Part shown: piece after piece, positions 1 to 13,304 of the stretch
How positions within the stretch are numbered: the first letter of the stretch is position 1
Layout: the number at the start of each line of letters is the position of its first letter
Source of the DNA: Larus michahellis
Lineage: Eukaryota; Chordata; Aves; Charadriiformes; Laridae
Direction: 5' to 3'
Assembly (NCBI RefSeq): GCF_964199755.1
Contig: NC_133900.1
Location: 81,376,666-81,440,665, forward strand
Length of the DNA stretch: 64,000 nt
The notes under the pieces: model-generated
The model's input: the letters and a program-made list of their open reading frames with translations, nothing else
Told to the model about the DNA's origin: nothing
The model's database searches: none
Translations under genes and position numbers: made by a program

Positions 1-120
1 AGTGTCTCACCACTCTTTCTGGGAAGAATTTTTTCCTAATGTCCAGCCTAAACCTACCCTGCTGCAGCTTGAACCCATTCCCTCTTGTTCTATCGCTAAT
101 TACCTGTGAGAAGAGACCAG
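1..120 (-). mobile_element. CR1 LINE 3' fragment, cut by window start
   Basis: Antisense CR1 3' region resembling the 10537 and 60282 copies (TTCCTAATGTCCAGCCTAAA, then CTTGTTCTATCGCTA). It is more diverged than those copies and fades into unique sequence near 120. Confidence 0.8.
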
Positions 121-932
121 CAAAGGAGAGTCTTCAGTGATGCTCCAAGGGCACATGTAACTGGTCCAACCTCTGCGGGAGCCCAGCTGAGACCCACAAA
201 AACTAGTTTTACCGGGTCACTGGGGCATCAAATGGAGAGAGACGGTTGCAAGAGAGCGGTTGTTCGTCGTCAGATGCCCCGGGATGAAGGCAGTGGGATG
301 GGTGTGCAGGAGCATTGTGGTGGCGATGGCTTCCCCGGGCACCAACCTGAACCAGGACTGACCTTTGCTTGAGGGTCCTGTGGTGAGGACTGAAGCAGCG
401 TAACTGCACCAAGGGACTAAAAACAGCAGGTAGCTAATCATCGCTGCACTAACTGCGTGGGAACTTGGATGAAAGGTGGGTTGGAAGAAGCACGGCCGAC
501 GCTGGGTGGCCACCTGGCATGAACGGTGCTTTCAAGCATCAGTGGCTGAGCATGAGCAAGAGCATTGCCGGTCCCCGCTGCTACGGAAAGAGCTCCCGGG
601 CTGTCTGTCATCACGGTACCTTCAGGGTACGGCACCCCCTGAAGAGGCAAATGTCTGGCACATCTGTACTTCTGGTCGTGCAAAGAAAAAAGCCCGTCGT
701 GTGCAACGGACAAACCCATTTTTGAGAGTTTTTTTTAAAAGCTCTTCTGTCACGCTGCTGTCTGGTTTTCACTGAAGAGTGTTAACTTTCTTTCAAAGGG
801 GAAGCAGGTGCTTAGAAAGGATTTGTTTTTGCAGGGGGGGTGTGGAACTGCAGGACGCGTGGCCTTAGCTCAGCCCCACTTTGCCTGCTTCGGAGAGCCC
901 TGCCCTCGGCGGAGCCGCTTGTGCCGAGCATC
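121..932. other. Unique sequence, no feature seen
   Basis: Short open frames on both strands overlap each other and show no recognisable domain. No repeat is identified. Confidence 0.5.
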
Positions 933-1515
933 TGTCGTGGTTCAGCCCCAGCCGGCAGCAGGGACCACGCAGCCGCTCGCTCAACCCCCCAGGCTGGGAT
1001 CAGGGAGAGAATCGGAAGAGTAAAAGTGAGGAAAAAACCGGTGGGTCGAGATAAAGACAGTTTAATAGGTAGAGCAAAAGCCACACACGCAAGCAAAGCA
1101 AAACAAGGAATTCATTCCCTGCTTCCCATGGGCGGGCAGGTGCTCAGCCATCTCCAGGAAAGCCGGGCTCCATCACGCCTAACGGTGACTTGGGAAGACA
1201 AACGCCATCGCTCCCAACGTCCCCCCCTTCCTTTGTCTTCCCCCAGCTTCATACGCTGAGCATGACGTCCCATAGCATGGAATATCCCTGTGGTCAGTTG
1301 GGGTCAGCTCTCCCGGCTGTGTCCCCTCCCGACTTCTTGTGCCCCCCAGCCTGCTCCTGGTGGGGTGGGGTGAGGAGCCAGAAAAGGCCTTGAGAGCTCA
1401 GCAACAACCCAAACCCACAGTGCCCTGTCACACTATTCCCATCCCAAACCCGACACACAGCACCGCAGCAGCTGCTAGCAAGAAAGTGAACTCCATCCCA
1501 GCTGAAACCACGACA
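933..1515 (-). mobile_element. Solo LTR of an avian endogenous retrovirus
   Basis: A 583-bp element bounded by perfect 10-bp inverted ends, TGTCGTGGTT and AACCACGACA, in the TG...CA form of retroviral LTRs. It is flanked by GCATC (928-932) and GCGTC (1516-1520), a probable 5-bp target-site duplication with one change. On the minus strand, CTATTAAACTGTCTTTATC supplies an ATTAAA-type poly(A) signal, so the LTR is read on the minus strand. No internal retroviral coding sequence is attached, which implies LTR-LTR recombination. Family assignment is from general memory of bird LTRs. Confidence 0.85.
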
Positions 1516-3417
1516 GCGTCCCTGCACAGCCCAGCCGGCGGGGTGATGGGCTGTGACAAGCTCTGCGGTCATTCCGGGGCCATCTCCAGCCCTCTGTACC
1601 TTTGAGAGTCTTGAGAACTTTAGCTACAGAGCCTAGAGATGAAAAGGGAAGGGAAGGGGGAGGAGAGAAGGGTGATACTGGCTGTTTCTCCTGCCTTCTC
1701 TCTGCCTGCAGACTTCTTCTACCCTTTCTTTCCATCTTGAATGAAAGTGGCTGCTGAGAACTTTCTGAGCAGAATTTACTGCTGAGGGTGTAATTTCAGG
1801 GTGTAATCTGTGAAGACTTTTCTGGCACGGCTGCTTCTCCGGAAACCAAGATCAAACCAAGAACTTTTTTTCTCCTTATTTAAAGGTTTTTCAAAGAAAT
1901 AAACACAGGTAATCAGCTCTAACCAGAAATTTATTTTATCTTGTTGCTTCGCTGATAGTTTGACCATTCCTTAGCAGGCGTGGACGAAATGCTGTTTCAC
2001 TGCACAGGACTTGCAGAGCTGGGGAAAGTTCACACCAGCCACCCTCACTTTCCTTCTCTGACAGCGGTTGGCACGTGTGCTGAGCCGGGGTGGATGTCCC
2101 ACACGTGGTCACGGCATGCGTGCCCAGACGGATGCTCCGTGTCCCCTTGGGGACCAGCGGCGAGAGGGAGCGGGCTAGAGGTGGACCGATTTCCCAGCTG
2201 TCTGGTGACGAGTGACCCTGGGGACAGGGCCAGCGCAGGGCTGAGGAGCAGGGGTGCCTCTTGACACCCCACCCGAGAGCGCCTGTCCCCTGCATAAAGC
2301 TGAGCCAGGGGAGATCCCAGCTCCATGTCGTGCTGGGGATGGAGTCTCCGTACCCTGAGCTGGTCCCTCATCTCTGCTTTGCCGTGCCGTGAATCCAGAG
2401 CTCGTGAGCGGATACTGAGACCTGAACTGATTTTTTTTTTTTTTTTCTAGCAGCAGTGAGGCAATTTCCAAAGGCAACAGCAGATGACACATATCTCAGA
2501 TGTCACCCCCGCTTTGCCAGGGCGGTGCTGAGACAGGAGCCTGGCACACAGCAGTCCCTGATCTGCATTAAATCGCCTGTTTTTGAGCCCAGCTTACCTA
2601 TCTAAGGGAGAAGCACGCATCTTCTTTGCGCTTCAGGAGCGGGTGAGAGTACCCCGTGAGGGTTTATCACTTCCCTTAAGCCCCGTGCAACGAAGAGTCA
2701 CGCAAGTTCTTAGGTATCTCGCTTGTTCGCACCGGTACGGCTCGCTCCGTGCGTGGGCAGGAGATGCTCTAGGCATCAGTTTTGGTCTGCCTTCAGCAGG
2801 ATGCCATCACCCTGCAGCATTTCAGGGTGTAATCCGTGAAGAGTTTTCTCTTTCAAACTGCCGCTGGGTTGTGTGAGCCATTTGTGGCAGCCCTTCCCCT
2901 CCCCTGCAGCTGGGGCTGCCCGGGCACGGGCAGGGGAAAGGGCTCCGCGCGGCCCCGCTGCAGGGAAGGGAGCGAAGAAAAGAAACGGGAACTTCTTTCT
3001 GGAATCGTTTCATCCCAAAACCGAGAGAAGAAGTGAAATTTCACTAAAAAGGACTGGTTTTAGTAACTCGCTAACTTTGCAGTGAGCGGTTCCCATGCTG
3101 CGGTCGATGGAGGAATGGCTGGATTCAGTGCAACTGTTTCAACTCCTTATTTCCAGTCACTAATCCCAATTAAATATCAGCCGGCTTTATAGAAAACATT
3201 CCCTTGGTATCTCCCCAGGTGCAGGGAAATCTCAGACTCCCTCTGGAGTGAAGTTTAGCCAAAGAAAACTGCTTAAGCCTGAGTTTCTGAGTTATTAGTA
3301 AAGCATCACACAAGAGAAGGTGCAGCTTTGTACACCCACTGCGGTTATTATGACAAGTCACATATTTCTCTTAGCCTAAGAAGAAATAGCACTTTATTTT
3401 TCCGTGTCTGCGTTAGA
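1516..3417. other. Unique sequence, no feature seen
   Basis: No repeat or gene recognised apart from a T run near 2431-2446. Some GC-rich stretches (2050-2400 and 2880-2960) yield small open frames without similarity. Confidence 0.5.
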
Positions 3418-4160
<743 letters not shown>

Positions 4161-5867
4161 ATGCCCAACTTATGGTTGTGAAATCACACTTTGCAACCAA
4201 AATTTCCCTCAAAAGCACCTGACACACACAATAGCAACACGGGCCTGATTTTCATATGAATAGTTGGTATGATTTTCCCTTACGAAGGCTGATAGCGGCG
4301 CAGGGAGGACTCACACCCCACGGGGCTTTTGGAAGGGGGTGGGTGGTAGAGACTGAGCGGCAAGTCAGGAAGTTTTTGGCATCAACCGTTGTGCAAGTCT
4401 GGCCTGAAATCCTTGCTAAGGCTCCAGGAAGAGAAGCTGGGAGCAGGTACCTGTGGCCTGGCAGGTATCGTCCAGCACTGGCTGATGCTTCTCCGTCGGG
4501 AAAAGGGCCCTGAGGTTTCCTTTGGTTTCATCACTGCATCCCCCAGGTACCACCAAAACCAATTTTTATCAAAAAAAAAATGAAACCCCGTTTGCAGATT
4601 GCAAAAGGGAAAAAAAAAAAAAAGGGATAAACCCAAGCGTTGTTCTGTAGTGTATTTGACTAACCCATAAAAAGATGGGCTGAGTTACGATTTCTTTAGG
4701 AAAATAAATAAAAATGACAACTTGCTCCCTCCCAGCTTCTGTAAGGTAAAACTCCAGCGTGATCCCAAGGTCAGAACGCCGTGGCTCCACTCAAAGAAAC
4801 ACAGGACAAAGCATTTCTTGAGACACCACTGAAAAGTGTTGTGCTGGGCATTTGATAAGCTTCCCGTCCTCAGGATGATATTTGCATCTGTTGCTCGGGG
4901 AATAAGGGAGCATTTCATATTCCTTGACCAAAACTAGGCTAAGACGGAATTACAGCTGGTAGCAGAAGAATCAGCTCCGAGTAAAACATATGACGGGACC
5001 GTAGCAATTATCTATCAAAACCAAGCGTGCTAAAACTCTGGAAAGTTCAGACTCGCAGGTAAATATAAATGGAAATGGAAATACGGGAACGCGGGGAGAC
5101 ACGGGCCAAGCAGGGCAGGGGTGGTGGTGCCTCCATGAGTGCAATTAGAGTCCTGCCCCCATGATGACTATAAGGAGCCCCATGATCTTCCCAGCCAAAT
5201 CCGTCCAAAAATGATTACCCTGCAGCCAAAAGTGTCGCAGAATAACAAGAAAGACTTTGAAATCTCATGCGTTCCATACTAGGCTTGTGAAATGCAAGGT
5301 GATGGTGGCGTGATGATATTTCAGAGAAATAAAGAACAGGTCTGCTTTCCTGTTCTTCAACTAGAAGTCATTTGTGAAAAGATGCAAGTTGGAACGGAAT
5401 AAAAAACGATCAACCAAAAAGTGCAAAGTTGGTCTAAATAGATGTCTACAGTAACATACATATTTTCCCAAATTTAAATTATATAAATATATATAAATTC
5501 AAATTTTCTTCATGTTTAAATGAACGTATGTGTGGAAAATGGTGTTAATTTATTTTTGTCAGGGCTAGATATTATCCTGGAGCTCTTCCTTCTTAGCCAG
5601 TATAGACACCAGAGTCCGTCCAAATCCACTAATTTATGATTAGTTCTATGTTAAGCGCGGTTGGCTACAGCATCTTTGTACAGGAACTAAACCCACTTAA
5701 ATCTTCTCTCCGTTTATGTGGTCGGGTGTAAAAAAAGAAACTGAAAAGCAGAGCAAAGCTTTAAAAGTAGCTACCCACTACTGAAAGAGGTATTAAGCCA
5801 TAATATGTAATTGCCAAGCTGCCTGTTAAAAAAGTGCATCTATTAAACTAACGCATTTTAGTTTAAA
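4161..5867. other. Unique AT-rich sequence, no feature seen
   Basis: Includes A runs near 4570 and 4610 and an AT-rich block at 5455-5525. No gene or mobile element recognised. Confidence 0.5.
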
Positions 5868-6173
5868 GCTGGGGAGGGACTCTTTATCAGGGAGTACACT
5901 GATAGGACGAGGGGTAATGGCTTCAAACTGGAAGAGGGGAGATTTAGATGAAATATTAGGAAGAAATTCTTTGCTGTGAGGGTGGTGAGCCCCTGGCCCA
6001 GGCTGCCCAGAGAAGCTGTGGCTGCCCCATCCCTGGAGGGGTTCAAGGCCAGGCTGGACGGGGCTTGGAGCAACCTGGTCTGGTGGGAGGTGTCCCTGCC
6101 CAGGGCAGGGGGTTGGACTAGATGGTCTTTAAGGTCCCTTCCAACCCAAACCATTCTGTGATTCTATGATTTT
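5868..6173 (+). mobile_element. CR1 LINE 3' end (young-looking subfamily)
   Basis: Runs from AGCTGGGGAGGGACTCTTTA to the tail ATTCTGTGATTCTATGATT. Very similar to the copies at 15251, 40040 and 46955. The 62-codon open frame inside recurs in those copies and is CR1 3' sequence, not a host gene. Confidence 0.95.
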
Positions 6174-9100
6174 ATCTGCCTTCCACCAACTTTCGTCCCA
6201 GCCCACCAAATCGCTTCAGCACATCTGGTCGGACTGGTGGGAATTCTCTTGTGTTGGGCATTAAATATGTGCCTCTGTGCTCGGAAGGATATTGGCTTAT
6301 CAGAAGAAGCACCACTATGGCGAGCGGGCCGGTGCTGGTGGCACTGGTGTTAATGAGCGAGCGCTGCAGGACTCGGAGGCTGCTGGTTCAAACGAGGACA
6401 TCACACGCTGTTCTTTCCCGGAGACGGTTTAATTCCCTACCACATGTTGTATTTTATCATATGCTGTAAAAGGCTCCTGGACGACTTGTTCTAAAGTCCC
6501 TGAGTTGCCCGCTATGTACTGAAATAAGGATTGGAATACGGCCAAATGATACTAAACCAACTCGTTAGCTGTATTTGCATTATATTGAGAAGGTAGTAAA
6601 TGGGCGGGGGAAAAAAAATACAGCATTTCCAGCGTAATCAACTCTGGAAGTTTCATAATAATTCATAATTAGCATAATTTCAATTCATAATGAACTGAAA
6701 ATTCATTAGTTGGCCTGGCATAAAATAAGACTATTTTCAGGACCCTGGAAATGCAGGAAACTGGAAATGCGCTTGCTCGTGTTTGGATGTTCTATCCAAC
6801 TGGACAAGCGGTCGCTTTGCAACATAAACTGGGTTTGCATGGCTGATAGCACTGGTATAGGGCTGTCACGAGAAATGGCGGTCCTGGGGACCTGGGAACC
6901 ACACCGAGATGTCTGGAGGTCTGCTGGGGGTCTGCTGGGGATCCAGAGGTGCTGTGTGGGGAGGCTCTACCTCCCTGTGCCCTATATAATGCTACACGTA
7001 ACTGCCTGGCAGAGCCAGACACAATCTTGCAGGGCACGGTGGCATTTTAAATGAATTCTCTGACCACCAGCACAACTAAATCTTTAAATTTGACAGGGCC
7101 GGGGATCCCACATCCTGCTGCATTTCAGGGCCCGGCGACGAGCTGCCGAAGCCTCTCCGTTGCTCGCTGCAACGAAAGCGGCAGAGTTGGGGAAAACAAC
7201 GTGCAGAAGGGGGAAATCTAACTTTGGAGGCTGCCGTTATGGATGAGTACAAACTGCTTGCCTGCGGGTGATGGGTTTTACAAGAAGCATTTATTAAAAA
7301 AATAACAAACCCAACAAGGCTGTACTGTGGCACTCCAGCCTCTGCCATGGATTTCTTCTTCCCATGAAAATAGTCGGTGACGCCTTGAATTCGGAGCCGT
7401 GCTTCGGTTTGTGGAGGGTAAGTGCGATGCCCCTTGCAGCGCGTGGCTTTCTGAGCACAGCGAGACCGACCAGGTAGCCCTGTCTCAGCAAGTGTCACCG
7501 CGGTGCCATGGCTCAGCACAGCACAGGGCAGAAATTAGAATGAAGTGCCTCATCCAGCTCCAGAAGTGACAGGCTGAGGCTGGACGAGAGAAACTCGCAG
7601 TTTTTCTTTCATTCCTTTCTGGTGAGGAAAGGCTTCCTTTCCCACGCAGTCCTACCTTCTTTTACCCTGTCAGCTTAAAGAGAAACTAAAACAAACTCAA
7701 ACGAAAAAAAACCCAACAACCCCACAACCACCCCAAGCATGAACAAAAAAAATTGGGAAGATGCAACACAGCTGAAAGACGCCGGTTTAGCCACCGTTGG
7801 TAGACGGCTCAGCTGAAGTACAGCCCTGTGTGCTGTTAGAGCTCTTCGCTTCATGGCATCAGGCCATGAAGACGTGTCCAAGCCCTAGAAGCAAATGGCT
7901 CTTCTGCTTCATGTAGCTGATGCCACCTTGGAGAAGAGGGTGGCTCCTGGTGGAAACACGCTCCAGAAGCCACCGAGGGCACCAAGTCAGACCTTTTGCT
8001 CCCAACCCCTGTTCTCTAGGCAAAGGCCTGGGTGGTGAGGATGGGCACCACCTGGCTGCTCCATGGCCCGCTGTAGATCCCTTTCCTTGCTTAAAGTTTC
8101 TAGCTATCCACTATCATTTCTCCATAACCTGGTCTTTCTCCACAAAAACGTAGCCACGTCCGGAGTAGAGCTAAATCCATGGTAACCCGTCCACCACGTC
8201 CTCCTCTGTCCTTCTAGTGGGCTCTACTCCCGTTATAAGCCTAGATAAGACCTTGCCTGACCCCTTCCTTTAGCCACCCAAACATACTGCTTCTTCATCC
8301 TTTTATAAATTTATTAAGCTTCATATTAAAAAAAAAAAAAGGTATAAATTTCACCCTTATGGATCTCCTGGGAAGATTGACCCCAAATCTCTTGTGTTTG
8401 ATATCTTCTGATGTCTGGACCCACCTTATCATGGGAGTAGGAGTCCCACCTACTTCGTACCTAAGGAGCTGGAAACACCATCCACCCCCTGCCCTGGCTC
8501 CAGTTCTGCCTGATGACCGAGGAATAACTTCTCCCTCCCCCACGCAGGGATTTCTTTAGACCCAAGCCTGTAAATCAACCTACTTTAAGGTTGGACTTTC
8601 CCGTCATTTTCAGACTGAAAAGCACTTCTAGTAGCAATAAAAAAACCCCACCCACCCTCCTTTCATTTCAGCTGAAGTTTAAAAGAGGTCTCATCCAAGT
8701 AGTTCTTGTAAAGAAAAATTTCTAGCTCCTTCTCTTGAGCGGTTCGATGGGCTTTTCACGTCTCCTTCTAACCTGCAGGGATTTTTTTCCCCCCATGTAC
8801 ATGTAGTGGCCGGCGTCCCTGGGGCAGGTGAGCAGCGTGGCTGGCTGCCGGGCTTCACTTCAGCTCACTTCTTAGAAAGCACAAACCGTGCTGAAAAGCT
8901 CGCTGAAAAGTCACTGCACGCCTTAGAAAGTGAAAAACCTACTCTTGGGCAGGCTCTGAAAGTCTGGTTGTCAGCTCTGCGCCGTGAAACCTCGGAGGCG
9001 ATGGAACTGCCCCGCAGCCCCGGGCGGGTGGCAGGGGGTGGCAGGGGGTGGCAGGGCACCCTTATCCCATCCCTCCATCCTCCCATGGCTTTGCTGTGAG

Positions 9101-10536
9101 CACTCAGTAAGTAACCACCGGGGGGGGAGTGTGTGTTCTTCCTTTGAGCATCCATGGGGGCATTTCCATTCCCCCCTCCACAACAAATTCTTTTTGACCA
9201 TTTCAGGTTGTGATGCTCGGCTTTTGCGGAAAACCCAAGGTGTCAGCCCATAGTCCGAGGACTTCTCATGGTAGCCTGGTAGGCTGCGTGAGATCACTCT
9301 TACTATGCATGGCCTCAAGGGAAACTAATTTTCAAGCGCTTATTTTCGCCATATGAGTGTGAGACTACCCAACGAACCGTTGACGTACACCAAAATGTGA
9401 GTATGGTCAAAAAAACCTGCAGTTTGCATCGGTCATTGGCTTGAATCAGATGGTTTAAGGAGCACAACTGGCAGACACAGCCTGTCCTCTGCGCCTTTCC
9501 TATTCACCCGCCACGTGAAGGTTTGCAGATGGTTTATGAGATGCTACAGTCCATGCCCCTGACAGCTGTAAGATGTTCAGGTTGTTTATAGAGATGAGGA
9601 GAGAAGCAGCTCAGCCCTGGCCCCTTCCCCACCTACATGCGGAGCTATATCTGGAACAAAGTGTCTGATGTTTGCACTGAACCTTGTCAACCTCACTTCC
9701 ACTTGCAGGGCCGAAGACAGGAGGAAGCAGAAGCAGAAGGCTGTAGGACCTGAACGCAAATGCAGAGGTTCACTTGAGACTTCTTCCAACGCCCTGCTTT
9801 AACCTTCTCACCATTATTCTGATCAATATTGCTTTTTAGTGTGATCTAACTGGGGAGAAAAGGCGCTTCATGAGGAGATCTACAGCTGTGCATCCAGAAC
9901 AGATACATCAAAGTCTCTGTAACCTCAACATGACAGGAAAACCCTTTGCTCTGCCAACGCATCCCACCAGCCCTTCTCAGGCTTTTCATCACTCGGCAAT
10001 TTTGGGTGTTCAGACATGCTGCTGAGAGCGTTGTGCGAGCTGCTTAAACAGGAGAATCTGGGCTCTGGATGATGGCAGTGAATCATGATGAAACTTTTCT
10101 GGGAAAAGGTTTTCACCAAGGTTTGCCAACAGAGCTGTAAAGTGACCTACCTCAGAGAAAAATGCCACGTGTCATGCGGCAAAGGGGGAAAAGTCTTGGC
10201 TAAGTGAGGGAAAGGCTTAAGAATCAACATCGCCTTCTGAGGGAAAGGATAAACATCATTTGGGCTTTTGTTTGCTGTCAAATAAATTAGATGGAATGGT
10301 AAATAGCATTTACAGAGACATCTGTATGGCCTTACAACAGCTGTGAAACTCATGACTATCAGAAAAGCAAAACCTGGAGCTTCTACTTGGTGTTGGGACT
10401 GCCCCAAGCTCTGATGGGTCAGCCTTGCCCTGCTGCAAGGTGAGACCGAAGCTGACTCTGTGTTGTGAAAGTCAGTGTGGTTGAGGAGCTTCATCTACAG
10501 CTGAGAAGGTCATCTAGCTGACTGAGGTGAGAGCAG
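6174..10536. other. Unique sequence, no gene recognised
   Basis: Contains an A run at 8328-8340 and a small 10-bp triplicate (GGTGGCAGGG) at about 9028-9056. A tRNA B-box-like GGTTCAAAC at 6383 has no supporting cloverleaf. No other repeat identified. Confidence 0.5.
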
Positions 10537-11103
10537 TCATAGAATCATAGAATCATAGAATGTGTTGGTTTGGAAGGGACCTCTAAAGGCCATCTGGTCC
10601 AACCCCCTGCAGTCAGCAGGGACATCTTCAATGAGATCAGGTTGCTCAGAGCCTCATCAAGCCTGGCCTTGAATGTCTCCAGGGATGGGGCCTCCACCAC
10701 CTCTCTGGGCAACCTGTGCCAGTGTCTCACTGCCCTCAGTGTAAAGAACTTCTTCCTAATGTCTGATCTAAACCTGCCCTGCTCTAGTTTAAACCATTGC
10801 CCCTCGTCCTATCGCTACATGCCCTTGCAAACAGCCCCTCCCCAGCTTTCTTGTAGGCCCCCTTCAGGTACTGTAAGGGGCTTTAAGGTCTCCCTGGAGC
10901 CTTCTCTTCTCCAGGCTGAACAACCCCAACTCTCTCAGCCTGTCCTCACAGCAGAGGGGCTCCAGCTCTTGGATTATCGTCGTGGCCCTCCTCTGGACCC
11001 GTTCCAACAGGTCCATGTCCTTCTTGTGCTAAGGACTCCAGAGCTGCAGGCAGTACTCCAGGTGGGTCTCAGGAGAGCAGAGTAGAGAGGGAGTATCACC
11101 TGT
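10537..11103 (-). mobile_element. CR1 LINE 3' end, long antisense copy
   Basis: Starts with two tail repeats (ATAGAATCATAGAATC) and extends about 560 bp to GGAGAGCAGAGTAGAGAGGG. Same subfamily as 43170 and 60282 (shared TGCCCTTGCAAACAGCCCC). Its 5' end runs into a purine-rich segment and an AAGAG microsatellite. Confidence 0.95.
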
Positions 11104-11124
11104 GGAGGAGGAGGAAGAAGAACA

Positions 11125-11447
11125 AGAGAGAAGAGAAGAGAAGAGAAGAGAAGAGAAGAGAAGAGAAGAGAAGAGAAGAGAAGAGAAGAGAAGAGAAGAG
11201 AAGAGAAGAGAAGAGAAGAGGAGAGGAGAGAAGAGAAGAGGAGAGGAGAGGAGAGGAGAGGAGAGGAGAAGAGAAGAGAAGAGAAGAGAAGAGAAGAGAA
11301 GAGAAGAGAAGAGAAGAGAAGAGAAGAGAAGAGAAGAGAAGAGAAGAGAAGAGAAGAGAAGAGAAGAGAAGAGAAGAGAAGAGAAGAGAAGAGAAGAGAA
11401 GAGAAGAGAAGAGAAGAGAAGAGAAGAGAAGAGAAGAGAAGAGAAGG
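11125..11447 (+). repeat. (AAGAG)n microsatellite, about 320 bp
   Basis: About 64 pentamer units with an internal block of GGAGA variants at about 11220-11270. The + strand is pure purine. The Arg/Glu/Lys open frame and the antisense Leu/Phe/Ser frame are repeat artefacts. It starts about 20 bp beyond the end of a CR1. Confidence 0.97.
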
Positions 11448-12268
11448 TCTAAAAGCTCACCCATGGAAATCCTATGTACTCATTGTAAGTTAAAAGCATA
11501 AAAAGAAAGATGCAGTCACTAGAGACACAAAGATCAATGCATTAATCTTGATGTTATGTGACTGGGGAGGCCTGAAACAAGGCTCCTGTTTCTGTGTCAT
11601 AGTGGATATTGCTATGAACCACGAACATTTTGTTCACTTTGGCATTGAACAGATGGCAAGAAACTGGAAGGGATTCAAACAACAGTAGACATGATTTAAG
11701 AGACAGTGGAAGAACTGGCTTGAGAAACAAGCAAGCAAATGTAAAACTCAGGATGGGAAATGTGCTAGAGCTATTTAGAGAGTATAAAGCCACCAAGAGA
11801 GAGGAACTGTTTAGTTTTACAGAACAGAATATAAACAAAATGAATAACCAAGGGCTCTGGAAAATTAGTGCTAGCTGGTCTCTCTGCACTGATTTTAGTT
11901 ACCAGTCCTTTTTCTTGCACCTCTGCTACGAGGGGGGCAGCAGCAAGGCAGGCAGCGCAGCCTCCCCTCCGCTGGCACCCACTGCACAGCGGATGTAAAT
12001 CCTCACTGCTGCCAGGCTAAAAATGCACCCCGAACCCTGAGCTTGGGTGGCGGGTGCAGGTCTGCTACCATTGTTCCTGTCCCAGTATCCCCAGCAGAAC
12101 AGGGGAAAAAAGGCAATTTCCATGGTTACCCCAGCAAGAATTTCTTGTGACTATGAGTAACCCTCAGCAGCAGCTTCTTTGCTGGACACCTCAATAAATC
12201 CATATGGAGGTGATGTAACAGGAACAAGGAGCTTGCTGGGGTGGATGTCCCACACCAGAAATCCCATT
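11448..12268. other. Unique sequence, no feature seen
   Basis: Open frames on both strands around 11554-11998 have no recognisable similarity. Confidence 0.5.
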
Positions 12269-12860
12269 TCATAGAATCTTGATGGTTGGAAGACACCTTT
12301 AAGATCATCAAGTCCAACCATTAACATGGCATTGCCAAGTCCACCATTAAACCATGTCCCTCAGCACCACATCTGCACGTCTGTTAAATACCTCCAGGGA
12401 TGGTGCCTCAACCACTGCCCTGGGCAGCCTGTTCCAACGCTTGACAACCCTCTCAGTGAAGAAATTTTTCCTAATATCCAATCTAAACCTTCCCTGGCAC
12501 AACTTGAGGCCTTTTCTTCTTGTCCTATCACCTGTTCCTTGGGAGAAGAGACCGACCCCCCCTGGCTACCCCCTCCTTTCAGGGAGTTGCAGAGAGCGAG
12601 AAGGTCTCCCCTCAGCCTCCTCTTCTCCAGGCTGAACACCCCCAGCTCCCTCAGCCGCTCCTCACCAGACTTGTGCTCCAGACCCCTCACCAGCTCCGTT
12701 GCCCTTCTCTGGACACGCTCCAGCACCTCAGTGTCTTTTTTGGTGGGGGTGAGGGGCCCAAAACTGTCCACAGCACATGAGGTTGGGCCTCACCAGTGCT
12801 GAGTACAGGGGGACAATCACTGCCCCAGTCCTGCTGGCCACACCATTCCTGATAGGTACA
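12269..12860 (-). mobile_element. CR1 LINE 3' end, older subfamily
   Basis: Starts ATAGAATCTTGATGGTTGGA and reads through the usual CR1 landmarks (GTGAAGAAATTTTTCCTAAT, CTCCAGGCTGAACACCCCCA). It differs from the other copies in the window in the tail and in the ACACCTTTAAGATCATCAAG segment. The 5' boundary is blurred between 12800 and 12960. Confidence 0.9.
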
Positions 12861-13304
12861 GCTGTCTCCACAACTTCAACTGCTCCTTACGTTGCCTGGC
12901 CAGCAGCTGCTGGACATCACTTCCCTCTTTGGCTGTCACCTGCAATGTGGCGACAGGCTGTGTGAGCCCCAAAAACTCCAGCCCTGTGCGCGGCAGCAGA
13001 AATGACAAGGAGGATGGGTGGGCTGCCTCTGCAGGGAAGCCCATTCCTCCTTGAATTGCTGGGTGCTGGCTTTTGCTCATGACGTTCATGGCTGGCAGCG
13101 TGCTGGGCACCCCTGCAGCCCCTCTCCCTCCCTTTCTAACCCTCATCCCCATTTCCAAAGCAGGCAGAAAGTTGCAGATGCCGTGCAAAATATTTTACCG
13201 CGTTCACATCAGAGCTTTTTGGTTGCTTGCTGGCGGCTGGTGGCAGTTTGTGGGATGCTCATGCCTGCAGGTGAGCAGAGAGATGCCGGGCGGGATGCCC
13301 GCTC
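12861..13304. other. Unique or degraded CR1-flank sequence
   Basis: Possibly contains degraded CR1 up to about 12960. Otherwise nothing recognised. Confidence 0.4.

Noticed and set aside
5976..6161. 62-codon open frame that recurs almost unchanged at 15214-15444 (antisense) and 40367-40561
   Set aside because: It lies in the CR1 3' region. The similarity reflects copies of one transposon subfamily, not a host gene family.
6300..6400. Possible tRNA or tRNA-derived SINE (GGTTCAAAC B-box-like)
   Set aside because: No cloverleaf stems could be matched, and the A-box region does not fit.
11102..11464. Open frames of Arg/Glu/Lys and Leu/Phe/Ser
   Set aside because: Translation of the AAGAG array.
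12326..12802. 158-codon + frame and 136-codon - frame
   Set aside because: Both lie inside the CR1 copy at 12269-12860. The minus frame reads through CR1 sequence and is truncated.
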